Source: Prochlorococcus sp. AG-418-I20 (GTDB lineage Bacteria > Cyanobacteriota > Cyanobacteriia > PCC-6307 > Cyanobiaceae). Taken from it: 64,000 nt of DNA. Of the stretch, positions 50,411 through 58,588 are shown in pieces. The notes under the pieces were generated by a model. The model had not been told where the DNA came from, searched no databases, and saw nothing but the letters and a program-made list of their open reading frames with translations. The stretch's first letter is position 1; each line of letters begins with the position of its first letter. A program made the position numbers and the translations under genes. Where the stretch lies: positions 62,001-126,000 of the forward strand of contig QCLZ01000001.1 in NCBI GenBank assembly GCA_003214175.1. The letters are read 5' to 3'.

Positions 50411-50755
50411 TCATTTAAACCATCCTTTTTTGCTAGAGGAAATTATTTTTTCTTTTTCAGTTTTTGCTTTATTACTTGCTTTTTTGAAAGCGAAGTTGGC
50501 TTCTATAACTGTAACTATTGATATGAAAAAAAGACCAGAAATTCCTATTAGTTGCTCTCTTTGAGAAGGTTCTGAATCTCCTAGTAAAAAAAAACCTAAA
50601 GCAAACCATGCAGTACTAGCAGCGATGGTTAAAAAATATGATTTCCATCTTCTTTGATATAAGTAACCGGATCCTAACCCAGGAAGAAAATTTAAAAAAG
50701 ATGCTATCCAGCCTCTTGAAGATGCAAGTACTTCTTCTCTTGAGGGATCAGACAT
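50411..50755 (-). CDS. Small membrane protein
   Basis: A 114-residue protein with an acidic start MSDPSREEVLASSRG, then FLNFLPGLGSGYLYQRRWKS (a TM2-domain-like GLGSGYLYQRRW motif), and two helices (FLTIAASTAWFALGFFLLG and IGISGLFFISIVTVIEA). It ends with a basic tail. It follows a 34-codon ORF after 4 bases and may be its operon partner. Confidence 0.68.
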   Translation of the reverse strand: MSDPSREEVLASSRGWIASFLNFLPGLGSGYLYQRRWKSYFLTIAASTAWFALGFFLLGDSEPSQREQLIGISGLFFISIVTVIEANFAFKKASNKAKTEKEKIISSSKKGWFK

Positions 50756-50759
50756 TGTA

Positions 50760-50864
50760 TTAGGTATTTATTAAATTTGCATTTATATAAGCAAATGATA
50801 TAGCTGCACAAATTACCCAACTAAAGGGTAAGAACATTCTTATTTTTTCTTTATGATTCTTCAT
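50760..50864 (-). CDS. Small one-helix membrane peptide
   Basis: A 34-codon ORF: basic start (MKNHKEKIRMF) and helix LPFSWVICAAISFAYI. It sits 4 bases upstream of the preceding 114-residue membrane protein gene, so co-transcription and translational coupling are likely. No family recognised. Confidence 0.5.
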   Translation of the reverse strand: MKNHKEKIRMFLPFSWVICAAISFAYINANLINT

Positions 50865-50930
50865 TTTTTTATTATGGAAAATATTTTTAAAATCTGTGGA
50901 TTAATGGATATCTTAAAAGTAGGATAATTA

Positions 50931-50956
50931 AAAAAGACGGTTATAAACCGTCTTTA
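50931..50956 (-). terminator. Rho-independent terminator
   Basis: Stem AAAGACGG / CCGTCTTT with a 7-base loop and T runs on both sides, just after the end of the 50986 gene (minus strand). Confidence 0.8.
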
Positions 50957-50985
50957 AAAACAAAAGTAAATTCTAAAAAAATAAA

Positions 50986-51222
50986 TTATTTGGTTTTTGA
51001 GGCAGAGAGTATTTTAAGTTCTTTCTTTACTTCTTTTTCTCTCTCTTGAAGATGTTTTAGTTGAGATTTAAACGCATCTTCAAGTTTTACTTTTTGTGTT
51101 GTGATTTCATCAAGTTCTTCTTGATGTTGGTTTTTCTTTAGTTCCTTCATTTCACTATCAGAAATAACATATACTGGACGATATGAAGGTGTTTCAAAAA
51201 GAAGATCAAACATTGAATACAT
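50986..51222 (-). CDS. Small coiled-coil hypothetical protein
   Basis: A 78-residue protein. The N-terminus MYSMFDLLFETPSYRPVYVI may be structured, while the rest is a long charged helix (LEDAFKSQLKHLQEREKEV). No known family. A terminator follows at once. Confidence 0.65.
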   Translation of the reverse strand: MYSMFDLLFETPSYRPVYVISDSEMKELKKNQHQEELDEITTQKVKLEDAFKSQLKHLQEREKEVKKELKILSASKTK

Positions 51223-51255
51223 AAGTGACCTTTGAATTAGTACAAATCCAATATC

Positions 51256-51360
51256 TTATAATTTTTTTAAATATGAAAGGATAAATACCGAAGATATAGA
51301 TACGGCAAATACACCGAATTTCGGTTTACCTAACATAACCCCACTGTATTTACCGATCAA
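51256..51360 (-). CDS. Possible small membrane peptide
   Basis: A 34-codon reading from TTG 51360: MIGKYSGVMLGKPKFGVFAV, then a hydrophobic stretch VSISSVFILSYL and a basic end KKL. An ATG at 51336 would give 26 residues. The region otherwise has only inverted CCGAA/TTCGG-like pieces. Low support. Confidence 0.35.
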   Translation of the reverse strand: MIGKYSGVMLGKPKFGVFAVSISSVFILSYLKKL

Positions 51361-51414
51361 ATTCTAAGATATTAGAGAGATGATTCTAAAAATCTAAATA
51401 AAGAATAACTAAAA

Positions 51415-51843
51415 ATGGATTTAAATATTACTGAAACATTAGTAATACCATCTAACGAAATTAAGTGGCGATTTTCCAGATCTTCAGGTCCTGGAGGGCA
51501 GAATGTAAATAAAATCGAAAGTAGAGTAGAGATTATTTTTAATTTAGAAGATTCAAAAGTACTAAATGATAATCAGAAAGCAATTCTCAAGATTAATTTG
51601 AAAAACAAATTAGTGAAAAATATTTTATGTTTAGCGGTTCAAAAACATAGAAATCAATTACTAAATAGGCAGCTAGCTTTAATGAAATTTAGTGCAATCC
51701 TAAAAGATGGCTTAAATAAACCATTTAAATTTAGAAAATCTACAAAACCTACTAAAGCATCGCAAATGAAAAGAGTTGAGTTTAAGAAAAAACGTGGCGA
51801 ATTGAAAAAAAGTAGGCAAAAAGAAAAAATATATCAATTATGA
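51415..51843 (+). CDS. ArfB/YaeJ-type peptidyl-tRNA hydrolase
   Basis: Rescues ribosomes stalled at mRNA ends by hydrolysing peptidyl-tRNA. The 142-residue protein has the class-I release factor GGQ motif in SSGPGGQNVNKIESRV (about residue 25) and a basic C-terminal tail (KKRGELKKSRQKEK) that enters the mRNA channel. It lacks the codon-recognition domain of RF1/RF2. An alternative-rescue (ArfB-like) factor is the likely role. Confidence 0.88.
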   Translation: MDLNITETLVIPSNEIKWRFSRSSGPGGQNVNKIESRVEIIFNLEDSKVLNDNQKAILKINLKNKLVKNILCLAVQKHRNQLLNRQLALMKFSAILKDGLNKPFKFRKSTKPTKASQMKRVEFKKKRGELKKSRQKEKIYQL

Positions 51844-51911
51844 GAAAAATAAATATTTCCCTCGCAAATTGTAATACAAGCATATGATTAATTTAATTTC
51901 ATTTTGGTTTA

Positions 51912-52160
51912 TTGAATTCAAATAATGATTTCTGGTTGATTGACTCCAATTGCGTAGGTGTGATGCGTTTTTATAAAGATAATGAGCATTCTGATAAATC
52001 TATTGCTTATATGTTTATTGAAGAAGGGATCATTATGGGAATTCATGGTGAAAATCCTCCATTAATGAAAACTAGAAAAAAAATTGTTATTGAAGAAGCA
52101 AGATTATTATGGCAAAAATTGTTAAATGAAGGTTGGCAAAAAACTAATAAAAAATGGTAA
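51912..52160 (+). CDS. DUF1651-like small protein
   Basis: The 82-residue protein (TTG start) has NDFWLIDSNCVGVMRFYKD at the start and EARLLWQKLLNEGWQKTNKK at the end, the DUF1651 pattern of marine picocyanobacteria. No known function. Confidence 0.65.
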   Translation: MNSNNDFWLIDSNCVGVMRFYKDNEHSDKSIAYMFIEEGIIMGIHGENPPLMKTRKKIVIEEARLLWQKLLNEGWQKTNKKW

Positions 52161-52187
52161 GGAAATTCAAAAATAAATTTTTTAATT

Positions 52188-52352
52188 TCAGAAAATAAAT
52201 GAACCTTTAGGATAAAGCCTGGAAATTTTTTTATTTTGTAAAAATTTCTTTTTTTTGATGTCGTTTTCATATCTTCTCAACATCATTAGATAGTTTGTAA
52301 CTCCAAAAATTACTAAAAAGACAATAAATCTTATTCCTGCCTCAAAGTTCAT
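52188..52352 (-). CDS. Small membrane peptide
   Basis: From the ATG at 52352 the product has 54 residues: a helix FIVFLVIFGVTNYLMML and a basic tail RRYENDIKKKKFLQNKKI. A longer reading upstream has no better start. No family recognised. Confidence 0.5.
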   Translation of the reverse strand: MNFEAGIRFIVFLVIFGVTNYLMMLRRYENDIKKKKFLQNKKISRLYPKGSFIF

Positions 52353-52414
52353 ATGAGTATTAAGCTTTTTTTTAATCTGACAATTACTAATCAAAAATCA
52401 ATCGGTATTTATAT

Positions 52415-53275
52415 CTAATTAAAACTTCTATGAAAAATCTCTTTAAATTTTATTGCATAAAAAATACATAATAAAAGTAATATTAAAATTGCAATCAAGC
52501 TTCCGATTGGGTTTGGTATATTTTGTGTAAAAGGCCCTGATAAAAAAGAAGGTGTATTTTCTTTGAATTCTATTAATCCGTTATTTATAAAAAACCAAAT
52601 CCCAACTAGCCCTCCATGAATTCCTATGCAATTCCATAAAGAACCTTTATCTCTAATTCTTACTAATGATAGAAATATTCCAAGTAAAATAAATCCTAAA
52701 CGTAATCCTAGGATGTTCCAAAAGATCTCATTTGATAAATTATGAACGAAGCTAAAAACTATAGCCTGTAATGCGATTGATATTTTTGTACCATATTCAA
52801 ATTTTAATTCTTCTAGTAACCAGCCTCTAAAAATTATTTCCTCTGCGAATCCCACGCCTAATCCCAGTACAATAGAATTTAATAATATTGATGGAGAGAA
52901 TTCACCTATCCAAGAAATATAATTTTTTTGAAATAGTGGTACCAGAATTAGAATTATTAAAACTAAAGCAAATAAAATACCTTGAAAAAAATTGAGAAAG
53001 TTTTTTAAGAATTTGTCTTTATTTATCCCAAGAAGAACCCAGGCACTTGATTTGTTCTGTTTGATATAAAACCAATATGGAAGTAAGAAGATAAAAAGTA
53101 AGAAAGTAATAATAGTGCCAATTAAGGATAAATTTTCTTTTTCAAAATTAAACAATAAAAGTGGCTGAGATAAAGCCCAGCCAAAGCCATAAAGAATTGG
53201 AATAAAAAATATAGTGGATAAAAATCTTGGTTTTAAAAGAAAAAAACTTTTAATTATTATTATTACATTTTTCAT
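52415..53275 (-). CDS. CPBP-family intramembrane metalloprotease
   Basis: Membrane protease-like protein (CAAX/bacteriocin processing, Abi family) of 286 residues with about seven helices. It has the motif EEIIFRGWLLEELKF (catalytic Glu pair and Arg), a later FSVFVHNL-like His (AIVFSFVHNLSNEI) and GIHGGLVGIWFFI. The substrate is unknown; such proteins are common in cyanobacteria. The gene is complete. Confidence 0.85.
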   Translation of the reverse strand: MKNVIIIIKSFFLLKPRFLSTIFFIPILYGFGWALSQPLLLFNFEKENLSLIGTIITFLLFIFLLPYWFYIKQNKSSAWVLLGINKDKFLKNFLNFFQGILFALVLIILILVPLFQKNYISWIGEFSPSILLNSIVLGLGVGFAEEIIFRGWLLEELKFEYGTKISIALQAIVFSFVHNLSNEIFWNILGLRLGFILLGIFLSLVRIRDKGSLWNCIGIHGGLVGIWFFINNGLIEFKENTPSFLSGPFTQNIPNPIGSLIAILILLLLCIFYAIKFKEIFHRSFN

Positions 53276-53356
53276 GATGGTTTGAATATTAATTTACCCC
53301 AGTATTTGCCTTTTATTATTCTAACTACTTGTTCAAAAAGATTTAATTTTTTCTTT

Positions 53357-53488
53357 TTACTGTAATTTATTTTTTTTGAAATTAGATAAATCTTTAAAAA
53401 ATTGCCGAGTTTTTTTGTCTTCTTTATCACTAGGCCAAAGTAATTCTGAGCCCTCTTCATATTCTTCTTTACATCTTTCTTTATTCAA
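53357..53488 (-). CDS. Small acidic/charged hypothetical protein
   Basis: A 43-codon reading from TTG 53488 (an in-frame TAA lies a short distance upstream). The product MNKERCKEEYEEGSELLWPS continues with DKEDKKTRQFFKDLSNF. Its balanced charged composition looks much more protein-like than the competing 62-codon Lys-rich frame in the same place. No family recognised. Confidence 0.5.
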   Translation of the reverse strand: MNKERCKEEYEEGSELLWPSDKEDKKTRQFFKDLSNFKKNKLQ

Positions 53489-53577
53489 ATTTTTTTTATA
53501 TCTTAATAATTTAAATTTTACTTATTGCAAATTCTTAAAAGTGATGTTTATTAAAATTGTAAATTTATTTAAAATTT

Positions 53578-53667
53578 ATGCTTATTAATCTTTCTACTTT
53601 AATTTTGACGTTAATATCTCCATTGCTTATTTTTGCAGTAATAATTTCTGTGTATCTATTTCATTAG
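53578..53667 (+). CDS. Small one-helix membrane peptide
   Basis: A 29-codon ORF, nearly all hydrophobic: LINLSTLILTLISPLLIFAV, then ISVYLFH. It could be a photosystem-type miniprotein or chance; no family match by eye. Confidence 0.35.
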   Translation: MLINLSTLILTLISPLLIFAVIISVYLFH

Positions 53668-53686
53668 GAAGGATTTATTAAATAAT

Positions 53687-53782
53687 TTAAGGGTGTATTA
53701 TGCCTGCTTTTTCTAATGCGAATGATAAAATTGCAATTATCCCCATAAGAGTTAAAATCTTGTTCTTTTTGATGAAATCCAT
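53687..53782 (-). CDS. Small one-helix membrane peptide
   Basis: A 31-codon ORF: basic start (MDFIKKNKILTL), helix LMGIIAILSFAL and the end EKAGIIHP. It converges with the 53578-53667 peptide ORF. No family recognised. Confidence 0.42.
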   Translation of the reverse strand: MDFIKKNKILTLMGIIAILSFALEKAGIIHP

Positions 53783-53856
53783 AATTCATATTAATAATCT
53801 ATTTATTAAATTCTCAAATAAAGTAATAAATAATTAAAATTATTATAACAATCACG

Positions 53857-54201
53857 ATGAAATTAATATATGTAGGGGATTTATTTCCTTTAATAGCTAA
53901 TAATAAAAAAGTCATTGAAAAATATCAAAAAGGTATAAAAAAGGAGAATTTTATAAAGAACCTCTTGGCAGTGATTTTAATGACCCTGATGGTAAATATT
54001 CTTACTATAAAAATAACTTTTGCCTTAGCAGATTAAATTAGGGAATTGCTAAAGAACAGGGATAAGAATCCTAATATTGATGATTTTGTGAAATTTTTTA
54101 AGAGGAAATTGGAAGATTATAAACTTTTTGATAGTTATAAAATATTAATAGAAGCTATGTTTGCTCTATTAATAAGAATAAGGAAGAATTATAGACTTTA
54201 A
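53857..54201 (+). pseudogene. Decayed gene with frame breaks
   Basis: Three successive protein-like pieces in two frames: MKLIYVGDLFPLIANNKKVI from ATG 53857, then KKGEFYKEPLGSDFNDPDG (frame shifted, about 53937-54041), then RELLKNRDKNPNIDDFVKFF back in the first frame up to the TAA at 54199-54201. Within the first frame a TAA also occurs at 54034. The pattern fits a gene of about 110 codons broken by two small indels. It cannot be assigned to a family. Confidence 0.5.
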
Positions 54202-54456
54202 TTTTTATATTTATCTATAAAAAACAAAAGATCATTAAAATCCTCTTACATTTTAAGAAAAAAGTAAATCAGCATATTTACGGATTTACTGAAAATATAA
54301 AAAGGAGTAATTTATAAATGTTGAGTTCGGAGGCAATCTAAATGATTGATAGTCCGCCTGAAATTTAGCAAATTCCAAAATATAGGAAGCGTATTCCTGA
54401 GAATGGGATTATTCGAAAATTAAAGTTCAATCAATTAGTCTGATAAGACTTCGCAT
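54202..54456. other. Gene-free AT-rich stretch before a candidate sRNA
   Basis: No ORF of any quality on either strand. There are scattered GC-richer patches (TTCGGAGGCAATC, GTCCGCCTG) that could pair in an RNA, but no known RNA family was recognised. Confidence 0.4.
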
Positions 54457-54462
54457 TATAAT
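54457..54462 (+). promoter_or_regulatory. Strong -10 box TATAAT
   Basis: A perfect TATAAT with a weak TTAGTC 16 bases upstream. It lies about 7 bases before the putative start of an RNA that ends at the terminator at 54586. No ORF follows closely. Confidence 0.45.
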
Positions 54463-54468
54463 TACTAG

Positions 54469-54618
54469 CGACAATAGGAACTGAGATTATCGAGATGAAT
54501 CCCCGAATTCACGTATTCTAGGTTTATGAGTAAATAGACTTAAAAATATGTAATTTTATATCCTGTAAGAAGGAAATTAAATATCAAAAAGGACTGTAGA
54601 AGCAGTCCTTTTTTTTTA
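54469..54618 (+). ncRNA. Candidate small RNA
   Basis: A stretch of about 150 bases between a perfect -10 box (54457) and a strong terminator (54586-54617), with no ORF. The next gene (proline iminopeptidase) starts 70 bases beyond the terminator, so it is unlikely to be its leader. Small RNAs (Yfr family) are known in Prochlorococcus, but I could not assign this to any named one. Start and end are inferred. Confidence 0.45.
54586..54617 (+). terminator. Rho-independent terminator of the candidate sRNA
   Basis: GGACTG / CAGTCC stem extended by A/T pairs, a 6-base loop and a run of T on the plus strand. Confidence 0.88.
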
Positions 54619-54689
54619 TTTAAAAGAAATTTAAACTAGATTTATTTTTGGATAAAATAGATTCATAAAGTCATTAAAAATATTTCAAA

Positions 54690-55640
54690 ATGAAAGATCA
54701 AGTCTTGTTTCCGAAAATTGAAGTACGAGAAAAGGGTTTTTTACAAGTAAGTGATATTCATACTATTTATTGGGAAAGATCTGGCAATCCAAATGGCAAA
54801 AAAATACTTGTTATTCATGGAGGTCCAGGAGGAGGAAGCCAACCGAGATATAGAAGATACTTTGACCCAGATAAATTCGATATTATTCAATTTGACCAAA
54901 GAGGTTGCGGTTCTTCAACTCCTTTCTCGGAATTAAAAGAAAATACGACTAATCATTTAGTTGATGATATTGAGAAATTAAGGATTCTATTAAAAATAGA
55001 TACTTGGCATTTGTTTGGTGGATCTTGGGGCTCAACACTTTCACTTATATATGCAATTAAAAATCCCTCACGAGTTATCAGCTTAACTTTGCGAGGAATA
55101 TTTTTATGTAGAAAGTTTGAATTATTATGGTTCTATCAATATGGTGCAAGTGAGATATTCCCTGATGAATTTGAAAAATATATTTCTGTAATACCAAAAG
55201 AAGAAAGAAATGATTTGATAAGTTCTTTTTATAAATTTCTAACATCTTCAGATTCGAATCTTAGATCAAAAGCAGCAGCAGCTTGGACAAAATGGGAACT
55301 CTCAACTAGTCATTTAATAAATAAAAAATTAGATTTTGATAAGTCCCAAGTTAATTCTTTTTCAGATGCCTTTGCAAGGATCGAATGTCATTATTTTATT
55401 AATAATATTTTCTTAGAAGATGATTTTATTTTGAAAAATATAAAAATAATAGAATCGATTCCAACAAAAATAATTCAAGGTAGGTATGACGTTGTATGTC
55501 CTGTAAGGAGTGCTTGGGATCTAAATAAGAAATTAAAGAATTCTGAATTAATCATTGTTAATGATGCTGGTCATTCAATGAGTGAAAAGGGCATTACTAA
55601 AGAATTAATAAAAGCTGTAAAAGGAATTCAAAATCTCTAA
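54690..55640 (+). CDS. pip: Proline iminopeptidase
   Basis: Alpha/beta-hydrolase that removes N-terminal proline from peptides. The 316 residues have the oxyanion motif HGGPGGGSQPRYRRYFDP, the nucleophile elbow FGGSWGSTLSLIYA (Ser), the acid RYDVVCPVRSAWDL and the His in IIVNDAGHSMSEKG. Standard length for the family. The following gene is convergent. Confidence 0.93.
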   Translation: MKDQVLFPKIEVREKGFLQVSDIHTIYWERSGNPNGKKILVIHGGPGGGSQPRYRRYFDPDKFDIIQFDQRGCGSSTPFSELKENTTNHLVDDIEKLRILLKIDTWHLFGGSWGSTLSLIYAIKNPSRVISLTLRGIFLCRKFELLWFYQYGASEIFPDEFEKYISVIPKEERNDLISSFYKFLTSSDSNLRSKAAAAWTKWELSTSHLINKKLDFDKSQVNSFSDAFARIECHYFINNIFLEDDFILKNIKIIESIPTKIIQGRYDVVCPVRSAWDLNKKLKNSELIIVNDAGHSMSEKGITKELIKAVKGIQNL

Positions 55641-55663
55641 AAGAGAGAATATTCCTTTAAAAA

Positions 55664-55837
55664 TTAAAGGCCATTATCTTCAATATTTTGTGCAATACTC
55701 CTAAGAAGTTCGACGATATCAGTATCTTCGCATTGAGTATCTTCTTTGAGCAAAATGCACTCGTCTCTAATACTTACATTAGTACTCCACCATATACCTG
55801 AACTATTGGTATCGTCCCATTCAAATCTTTCAGACAT
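55664..55837 (-). CDS. Small acidic hypothetical protein
   Basis: A 57-codon ORF from an ATG. The product has SERFEWDDTNSSGIWWSTNV, then ECILLKEDTQCEDTDIVELL and an acidic end. Acidic, Trp-containing; no family recognised. The balanced composition makes it likely to be real. Confidence 0.6.
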   Translation of the reverse strand: MSERFEWDDTNSSGIWWSTNVSIRDECILLKEDTQCEDTDIVELLRSIAQNIEDNGL

Positions 55838-55987
55838 AATTAATAAAATCTAATAAATACATTAAAGCTTGCATTGGTTCATCGTGGATTTATATATTTT
55901 ATTTCAAAATTTAAAAAACTTTTCTAGGCGCTAAAAGGAATATGGAAATTTCTGACAATAAATTTTAGAATAACTAAAAATAAAAAA

Positions 55988-56611
55988 ATGAAAATAACAA
56001 AAAAACTTTGGGAGGATAATTATGAGATTGCTTTACTAAGTTTAAATACAAAATTTGTTCAAGGTTTAAAGAATGGCAGTCTCCCTAAAAATATATTTCA
56101 AGAATATTTAGCTCAAGATTATTTCTTTTTAGAGACTTTTGCGAAGGCTTATGGTCTTGCTGTTTCCAAATCAAAAGATAAGTACTCAATAAGGAAGTTA
56201 AGTGAACTGTTAATGGGCGTTTCTGAGGAGTTAATACTTCATGAAACGTATGCAAAAGGATGGGATATTGATTTGTCTAATAACTATATAAAAAAAGCCA
56301 CTAAAAATTATACAGATTTTCTTGATGATACTTCCAAAAGACTTAGCTCTGTTGAAATAATGTTTGCAATGACTCCATGTATGCGACTTTATTCTTGGAT
56401 AGGAAAAAGTTTGTATGAGGAGGATTTTGACATTAAATATAAAGAATGGATAATTACTTATTCTGATGAGAGCTTTGAAAAGCTAGCAGATTCCCTTGAA
56501 AATCTTATTGAGACTAATAAAGAAACATATGATATTAATCAGGTCAAATATTTATACAGGAGAGCTATGGAATTGGAGTTAGATTTTTTTAATGCATATT
56601 CAGATTTCTGA
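55988..56611 (+). CDS. tenA: TenA-family thiaminase II / aminopyrimidine hydrolase
   Basis: Salvages the pyrimidine part of degraded thiamine (aminopyrimidine to HMP). The 207-residue helical protein has QDYFFLETFAKAYGLAVSKS and a Cys-containing active-site motif MTPCMRLYSWIG (nucleophile Cys near residue 136), plus the Glu-bearing C-terminus YLYRRAMELELDFFNAY. It lies 50 bases upstream of thiD, so HMP from TenA feeds straight into the next step. Confidence 0.88.
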   Translation: MKITKKLWEDNYEIALLSLNTKFVQGLKNGSLPKNIFQEYLAQDYFFLETFAKAYGLAVSKSKDKYSIRKLSELLMGVSEELILHETYAKGWDIDLSNNYIKKATKNYTDFLDDTSKRLSSVEIMFAMTPCMRLYSWIGKSLYEEDFDIKYKEWIITYSDESFEKLADSLENLIETNKETYDINQVKYLYRRAMELELDFFNAYSDF

Positions 56612-56660
56612 TTTAAATTAAAATTTACTTATAGTACTTTCAAAAAAGAGTTAATAAATT

Positions 56661-57440
56661 ATGTATTCTAAAATTGCACTTTCAATAGGCGGTAGTGACT
56701 CCGGCGGTGGAGCAGGCATACAGGCTGACTTGAGAACTTTCATGGCCCTTAAAGTACATGGATGTTCTGTTATTTCATGTATTACCGCACAAAATAGTAT
56801 AGAGGTTACATGCGTTCAACCAGTAGAGAAGAATACTTTATTAAATCAGTTAGATACTTTATTTGCTGATTTTGGTATTGATGCCTTAAAAACTGGAATG
56901 TTATTAAATGAAAGGATAATTAATGATACTGCTTCAAAATTAAATACATACAAAATAACCAAAATTATTGACCCAGTAATGGTTACAAGAACTGGTTCTA
57001 AATTACTGGAAGATTCTGCTATTAATGCTTATAAAAAACTCTTATTACCAATTGCTGATTTGGTAACTCCAAATATTTTTGAAGCAAATCTACTTTCAGG
57101 TTTAGAAATAAAAAGTAAAGAAGATATCGAAAATTCAGCAAGAAAAATTATTGGTCTTGGAGCTAAAGCGGTACTTATAAAAGGTGGCGGTTTAAAAGAT
57201 ATGAAAGGGAAGGATTTTTTCCTTGATTTAAATGGTAGAAAAGATTGGCTATTTAATAATTTTATAAATACAAAAAATACCCACGGTAGTGGTTGTACTT
57301 TGAGTGCTGCTATTTGTGGTTACAAGGCTTTAGGTTTTGATCTATTTGATTCCATACAAAAAGCGAAATTATTTGTTGAGAAGTCTTTAGACAATTCTTA
57401 TAAAATAGGCTCTGGCCCTGGTCCCTTAGGCCATCATTAA
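56661..57440 (+). CDS. thiD: Hydroxymethylpyrimidine/phosphomethylpyrimidine kinase
   Basis: Phosphorylates HMP and HMP-P for thiamine synthesis. The 259 residues start with ALSIGGSDSGGGAGIQADLR (substrate binding), contain IDPVMVTRTGSKLL, VLIKGGG and the ATP-binding/anion-hole motif TKNTHGSGCTLSAAI. Full length. With tenA it makes a thiamine salvage pair. Confidence 0.95.
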   Translation: MYSKIALSIGGSDSGGGAGIQADLRTFMALKVHGCSVISCITAQNSIEVTCVQPVEKNTLLNQLDTLFADFGIDALKTGMLLNERIINDTASKLNTYKITKIIDPVMVTRTGSKLLEDSAINAYKKLLLPIADLVTPNIFEANLLSGLEIKSKEDIENSARKIIGLGAKAVLIKGGGLKDMKGKDFFLDLNGRKDWLFNNFINTKNTHGSGCTLSAAICGYKALGFDLFDSIQKAKLFVEKSLDNSYKIGSGPGPLGHH

Positions 57441-57457
57441 TTATTTATAGAATGGAG

Positions 57458-57643
57458 TTAGAACCACCATTTTCTGTAGGGCTTTTTTAAAAATAAGATT
57501 TCTTCAGTCTCCCATCCTCCCTCCAACCACTCAAGATGCTCAAGTAATAAAGACTCACTTTCCCTTTTGCTTAATTGCCCAATTCTATTAGCAATACCAT
57601 CGAACCTTACTTTCATCAATTCCTCAATCTTGATGTTATTCAT
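57458..57643 (-). CDS. Small hypothetical protein
   Basis: A 61-codon ORF converging on thiD. The product has a helical charged N-terminus (IEELMKVRFDGIANRIGQL) and Trp-rich end (LEWLEGGWETEEILF, then KKPYRKWWF). The aromatic and charged end suggests a genuine, perhaps nucleic-acid- or lipid-binding small protein. No family recognised. Confidence 0.5.
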   Translation of the reverse strand: MNNIKIEELMKVRFDGIANRIGQLSKRESESLLLEHLEWLEGGWETEEILFLKKPYRKWWF

Positions 57644-57825
57644 AGGTTAAATAATAAATTTTTTCTACTCTTACTTGTATACATTTTCTTGTCAATGATT
57701 TAATTTTATTTATTTACTAGCAGTTCTTAAATATGTATTAAATACAACTTTTTAAAATAGATAGTAATTAAGACTTATTCACATAGATTTAATTAAAGAC
57801 TAATTTATATAAAAATACTTTAACT

Positions 57826-57969
57826 ATGAATAAAGAAGAAACATCAAAGCAAAAAACTATTTTAAATATAGGCTATTGTGAAACGACTTCTGAATGGCTC
57901 AATAGAATCATTACAGAACTGGCAGATGAAAATAAAAATTTTGTAGATTTGTCAGTTATTTGTTCTTAA
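57826..57969 (+). CDS. Small hypothetical protein
   Basis: A 47-codon ORF from an ATG with NIGYCETTSEWLNRIITELA in the middle and a Cys near the end. Helical and soluble; no family recognised. Confidence 0.5.
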   Translation: MNKEETSKQKTILNIGYCETTSEWLNRIITELADENKNFVDLSVICS

Positions 57970-58050
57970 TTTTTTAGAAAAGATAGTTTATTTTGATTTT
58001 TTTTCAGTTAGCTTTGAATTATAAGAGAAATTTTAAAGATATTTTGTGAT

Positions 58051-58518
58051 GTGAATCCTAATAAAAAAAACATAGAAATAATTAAACAATTTAATTTATC
58101 TCCTCATCCTGAGGGTGGATGGTTTAGAGAGATAGTAAGGAGTGAGAATTCTCTAATAAGGAAAGATGGCCAAAGTAGAAACTTTATTACGGGAATTTAT
58201 TATCTTTTGGAGAGAGATGCAAAAAGTGCTTGGCACAGAGTAAAAAATGCTGATGAAATTTGGATTTATTTAAGGGGCGACCCTCTGAATTTATGGTGCC
58301 TAGATAATGATAATAAGTTAATAAGAAAATTAATTTTAGATTCCAATAATCCAGTTGAAATGATCCCATCTGGATATTGGCAAGCTGCACAAAGTACAGG
58401 CGAATTTACTTTAGTGAGTTGTTGTGTTGGCCCTGGCTTTGATTTTAAGGATTTTGAATTACTCAGAAATACAAATCATACTTCTAGATTGGATAAAGCA
58501 ATTAATGATCTTATTTGA
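58051..58518 (+). CDS. DUF985/cupin-like protein
   Basis: The 155-residue protein has the DUF985 pattern: FNLSPHPEGGWFREIVRSEN, then FITGIYYLLERDAKSAWHRV, and a C-terminal QAAQSTGEFTLVSCCVGPGF. DUF985 is a cupin-fold family (YML079-like) of unknown function, perhaps sugar- or nucleotide-binding. GTG start; an ATG two bases upstream is out of frame. Confidence 0.8.
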   Translation: MNPNKKNIEIIKQFNLSPHPEGGWFREIVRSENSLIRKDGQSRNFITGIYYLLERDAKSAWHRVKNADEIWIYLRGDPLNLWCLDNDNKLIRKLILDSNNPVEMIPSGYWQAAQSTGEFTLVSCCVGPGFDFKDFELLRNTNHTSRLDKAINDLI

Positions 58519-58588
58519 GACATTTTTTTATTTATATTTTTGAAATTATCCTCTAGATTTATAAGGCTACTTAATCAATGTATTTGAG

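Noticed and set aside
52043-52270. A 75-codon minus-strand reading
   Set aside because: It overlaps the DUF1651-like gene antisense and is Lys/Phe-rich, typical of chance AT-rich frames.
53272-53460. A 62-codon Lys-rich frame overlapping the CPBP gene start by 4 bases
   Set aside because: A 43-codon frame in the same place is more protein-like; the longer frame looks like AT-rich composition bias.
53376-53588. A 70-codon plus-strand frame
   Set aside because: Serine- and phenylalanine-rich and antisense to the better small ORF; no features.
54240-54456. A tmRNA, RNase P RNA or SRP RNA in the gene-free stretch
   Set aside because: None of their conserved motifs (for example the RNase P core or the tmRNA tRNA-like end) is visible.
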